A stretch of 64,000 nucleotides of DNA from Propionibacterium australiense (lineage in GTDB: Bacteria; Actinomycetota; Actinomycetes; Propionibacteriales; Propionibacteriaceae): positions 62,001 to 126,000 of the forward strand of contig NZ_RCIV01000002.1 of NCBI RefSeq assembly GCF_003666605.1. Direction: 5' to 3'. The notes under the pieces are model-generated. The model did no database searches. It was given only the letters and a program-made list of their open reading frames with translations, and was not told the DNA's origin. A program made the translations under genes and the position numbers. Shown here in pieces: positions 61,662 through 64,000 of the stretch (positions within the stretch are counted from its first letter, which is position 1; the number at the start of each line of letters is the position of its first letter).

Positions 61662-63674
61662 ATGATTATTTCGTATGCTCATCCGACGGCACACATCTTC
61701 GAGCCCATCACTGTCCGCGGCATGACAATACCCAACCGGGTCGTCATGCCGCCGATGGGAACCAATTTCGCCACAGTGAGTGGGGAGCTCAGCGACGAAC
61801 ACATGGCCTACTACCGGGAACGGGCCCGCGGCGGCACGGGGCTCATCGTCATGGAGAACGTCTGCGTCGACCACCCCGTCGGCTCGAACGGGTTCACCCA
61901 GCTGCGACTCGACAGCGACCGGTACCTGCCACGCATGTTCGCCTTCACCGAGGAGATGCATCGCCATGGGGCGGTGGCAGGTGTGCAGATCAATCATGCC
62001 GGTGCCTCGGCCAATCCGACGCTGACCGGTGTCCCCACGATCTCGTCATCCGACGTGCCCTCCAAAGCCGGCGGCCCCGCCCCGACGCCGATGACCACGA
62101 AGCAGATCAGGCATGTCATCGAGCGCTTCGGACAGACCGCTCAGCGCGCCCAGCGCGCCGGCTTCGACATGGTTGAGATCCATGGCGGGCACTCCTATCT
62201 GCTGAACCAGTTCCTGTCCCCGCTCTACAACCACAGGACCGACGAGTACGGCGGCGGCCCGGAGAACAGGGCGCGATTCCTGGTTGAGGTGCTGCGTGAG
62301 GTGCGTGCCCGCGTCGGCGAACGCTTCCCGATCTCGCTGCGGGTCAGTGCTGACGAATTGCTCGACGGGGGAAATCGCCTCGATGACACCCTTGCCCTGG
62401 CCTCGTACTGCGATGAGTACGTGGACATCTGGAACGTCTCGGCAGCGGAGAACCCCACTCTTCAGTACCAGATCGACATGGCCCGACTGCCTGATGGCTG
62501 GCGCTCACAGATGGCACGCGCCTTCAAGGAGAGATTCGGAAAACCAACCATCACATCGGGCAACATCCGTGACCCGCAGGTGGCCGAACGCATCCTCGAC
62601 GAGGGCGATGCTGATCTCGTAGCGATCGGTCGCGGTCTCATAGCCGATCCCTGGTGGACGCGCAAGGTGCGTGAAGGACGCCCGGAGGAGATTCTGCATT
62701 GCATATCATGCAATATCGGCTGCGCAGACCACCGGACCCGGCAGGGCAAGCCGATCCGCTGCACGGTCAATCCAAGCATCCTCGACAATGAGTCCTATCG
62801 CGACAGGAAGGTCAGCGTACCGACGAAAGTCGTCGTGGTGGGCGGTGGCCTGGCGGGCTTGGAGGCTGCTTCGACCGCGGCCGAGGTTGGCTGCGAGGTG
62901 ACACTGCTGGAGAAGAACGACCAGCTTGGCGGCATCGTCCGTCATGCCGCCAAACTGCCGGCCAAGTGGCGTATCGCGAAATACCTCGACGAAGCAGTGC
63001 TTCGTGCTCGCCGTGCAGGAGTGCACGTCCTGGCCGGACAGTCGGGGGATCCTGGCCGGGTCGTCGATGAGCATCCCGATCTCGTCGTCAATGCCACCGG
63101 GAGCCTGCCGGTGGCCCCGCCCATCCCAGGACTGCGTGAACGTCTGGACAAGTCGGGCTCGGCCGTCACGTCCATCGCCGGCTTTGCCGCACGCCTCGAC
63201 GAGGTGAGCCAGTGGAGCGGGGAACGGGTCATCGTCGCGGGCGCCGGGGCGGTGGGCCTGGACGTGGTGGAGCACCTGGTGGACCACGATGTGCAGGTGA
63301 CATTGATCGAGCAGTTGCCCGCGATCGGCAACGATCTGGACATGATCACCCGTTTGCAGATGCTCGAGGTACTGGACCGCGGCGGCGTGGACGTCAGGGT
63401 GAGCACCAGTCTGACCGAGGTCCGCGACAACGGTGTCCTGGTGCGGACTGCGGGTTCTCCGCCCGAGCTCATCGCCATGGTGCACGGCGTGATCTGTCTC
63501 GGGATGCGGCCGGTGACCTCCGGGTTGGCGGAGCTGATCGAACGCTGTACCGGCGAGGGGATCGCCGTGATGAACATTGGGGATTCGGTGCGCCCGCGTA
63601 AAATCATCGATGCGGTGCGCGAGGGTCGTGCTGTGCTGAGGATGCTTGACGAACTCGGCAGGCGAGCCGCGTGA
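61662..63674 (+). CDS. 2-enoate-reductase-type FMN/FAD/iron-sulphur oxidoreductase
   Basis: A 670-residue flavoprotein of the 2-enoate reductase/2,4-dienoyl-CoA reductase/trimethylamine dehydrogenase group. Residues 1-340 form an FMN-binding Old Yellow Enzyme barrel (NRVVMPPMGTNFAT; HGGHSYLLNQFLSPLYN). Next is a 4Fe-4S cluster motif, CISCNIGC with a further Cys 11 residues on (near residues 346-366). Then comes an FAD/NAD(P)H domain (VVVVGGGLAGLEAASTAAEV; VIVAGAGAVGLDVVEHL). It should transfer hydride to an activated alkene. Related genes occur in quinate/shikimate clusters of Listeria; a role in hydroaromatic use is inference. The ATG at 61662 follows GAGG. Confidence 0.85.
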   Translation: MIISYAHPTAHIFEPITVRGMTIPNRVVMPPMGTNFATVSGELSDEHMAYYRERARGGTGLIVMENVCVDHPVGSNGFTQLRLDSDRYLPRMFAFTEEMHRHGAVAGVQINHAGASANPTLTGVPTISSSDVPSKAGGPAPTPMTTKQIRHVIERFGQTAQRAQRAGFDMVEIHGGHSYLLNQFLSPLYNHRTDEYGGGPENRARFLVEVLREVRARVGERFPISLRVSADELLDGGNRLDDTLALASYCDEYVDIWNVSAAENPTLQYQIDMARLPDGWRSQMARAFKERFGKPTITSGNIRDPQVAERILDEGDADLVAIGRGLIADPWWTRKVREGRPEEILHCISCNIGCADHRTRQGKPIRCTVNPSILDNESYRDRKVSVPTKVVVVGGGLAGLEAASTAAEVGCEVTLLEKNDQLGGIVRHAAKLPAKWRIAKYLDEAVLRARRAGVHVLAGQSGDPGRVVDEHPDLVVNATGSLPVAPPIPGLRERLDKSGSAVTSIAGFAARLDEVSQWSGERVIVAGAGAVGLDVVEHLVDHDVQVTLIEQLPAIGNDLDMITRLQMLEVLDRGGVDVRVSTSLTEVRDNGVLVRTAGSPPELIAMVHGVICLGMRPVTSGLAELIERCTGEGIAVMNIGDSVRPRKIIDAVREGRAVLRMLDELGRRAA

Positions 63675-63736
63675 GGCAGACGAGATGACCCTTCTTGAGC
63701 TTCGCCGAAGACGCAGCAGAAGAAAGAACGACGATC

Positions 63737-64000
63737 ATGGCTGATGACACGCAGCCCCCGGTACAGGACTGCGGGGACCACAGCGAGCACCATCCCGCCG
63801 TGGTGCTCGTCGGCCCGCCAGGGGCCGGCAAGACCACGGTGGGCAAGCTCATCGCCCGCGCGCTGGAACTGCCCTTCCTCGACACGGACGACGAGGTGGA
63901 GCGAGTCGCCGGCATGCCGATCCCCGAGATGTTCCTCACCCAGGGAGAGCCGGCCTTCCGTGCACTTGAGCACGAGACGGTGTTGCGGGTGCTGCGCGAG
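63737..64000 (+). CDS. aroK: Shikimate kinase, 3' end beyond the window
   Basis: ATP-dependent phosphorylation of shikimate. Eighty-eight residues are visible and end at the window edge. Seen: the P-loop GPPGAGKTT (26-34), the shikimate-binding D-T-D at residues 49-51, and GEPAFRALEHETVLRVL, which matches the family's G-E-x-x-F-R-x-x-E core. An N-terminal extension of about 20 residues is His/Asp-rich. A weak AGAAGAAAG purine stretch precedes the ATG. It lies 62 bases past the flavoprotein gene in the shikimate block rather than beside aroC-aroB, where only a 60-codon ORF remains. Confidence 0.9.
   Translation, partial: MADDTQPPVQDCGDHSEHHPAVVLVGPPGAGKTTVGKLIARALELPFLDTDDEVERVAGMPIPEMFLTQGEPAFRALEHETVLRVLRE

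Overview
The window reads as high-GC Gram-positive chromosome, most likely Propionibacteriaceae or a close actinobacterial relative. The grounds are: very GC-rich third positions; many GTG starts and 4-base stop/start overlaps; a bifunctional PriA-type HisA with no trpF; two mycothiol-type proteins (a TIGR03085/maleylpyruvate-isomerase-like protein and an MshD-like double GNAT protein); a PaiB-like FMN protein; and the gene order yebC-ruvCAB-yajC-secDF-apt-rel. This placement is inference from gene content, not from a search.

Layout. 1-5622 (mostly minus strand) is an accessory sugar/polyol block: a Zn alcohol dehydrogenase cut by the left edge, a LacI regulator, a Gfo/Idh/MocA dehydrogenase and an IolE-like TIM-barrel protein with a LacI-type operator candidate, then a LysR regulator paired with a mycothiol-type protein. 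5697-11631 is hisI-trpE-trpC-trpB-trpA-lgt. 11642-13463 holds a CorA transporter and an HdeD-like membrane protein (minus). 13662-18088 is dnaE plus a membrane protein. 18200-24679 is a DUF554 protein (minus), then hisD-hisC-hisB-hisH-priA and a double GNAT. 24819-34741 is yebC, ruvCAB, yajC-secD-secF-apt and rel. 34832-42042 is a DUF349 protein (minus), a glyoxalase-II-like hydrolase, hisS coupled to acetolactate decarboxylase, a glycosyltransferase-like protein and aspS. 42043-43003 is a less GC-rich insertion with a DUF3800 gene. 43235-47928 is rarA-alaS-ruvX. 47966-53766 is mltG-aroC-(small ORF)-aroB-paiB-like-efp-nusB. 53903-60349 is carA-carB-pyrD-pyrF. 60573-64000 is a second, less GC-rich block: a YdiB-like shikimate/quinate dehydrogenase under a perfect inverted-repeat operator candidate, a 2-enoate-reductase-type flavoprotein, and an aroK cut by the right edge.

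How the genes fit together. Histidine (hisI, D, C, B, H, A) and tryptophan (trpE, C, B, A) synthesis are split between two loci and joined functionally by PriA, which is expected to do both the HisA and TrpF steps. The chorismate supply (aroC, aroB) has an unexpected 60-codon ORF where other actinobacteria often carry aroK, while an intact-looking aroK start lies about 13 kb away in the shikimate block. The pyrimidine operon begins at carA, with no pyrR, pyrB or pyrC before it.

Most of the window is ordinary housekeeping DNA. The parts worth a second look are the displaced aroK and the ORF in its usual place, the shikimate/flavoprotein block with its operator, the glycosyltransferase-like gene at 39072, the DUF3800 insertion, and a recurring pattern of TANNNT-like hexamers 6-7 bases before start codons that suggests leaderless transcripts. 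I found no tRNA, rRNA, CRISPR array or insertion sequence. No gene-free stretch exceeds 300 bases; the longest are 42043-42328, 43004-43234 and 60350-60572.
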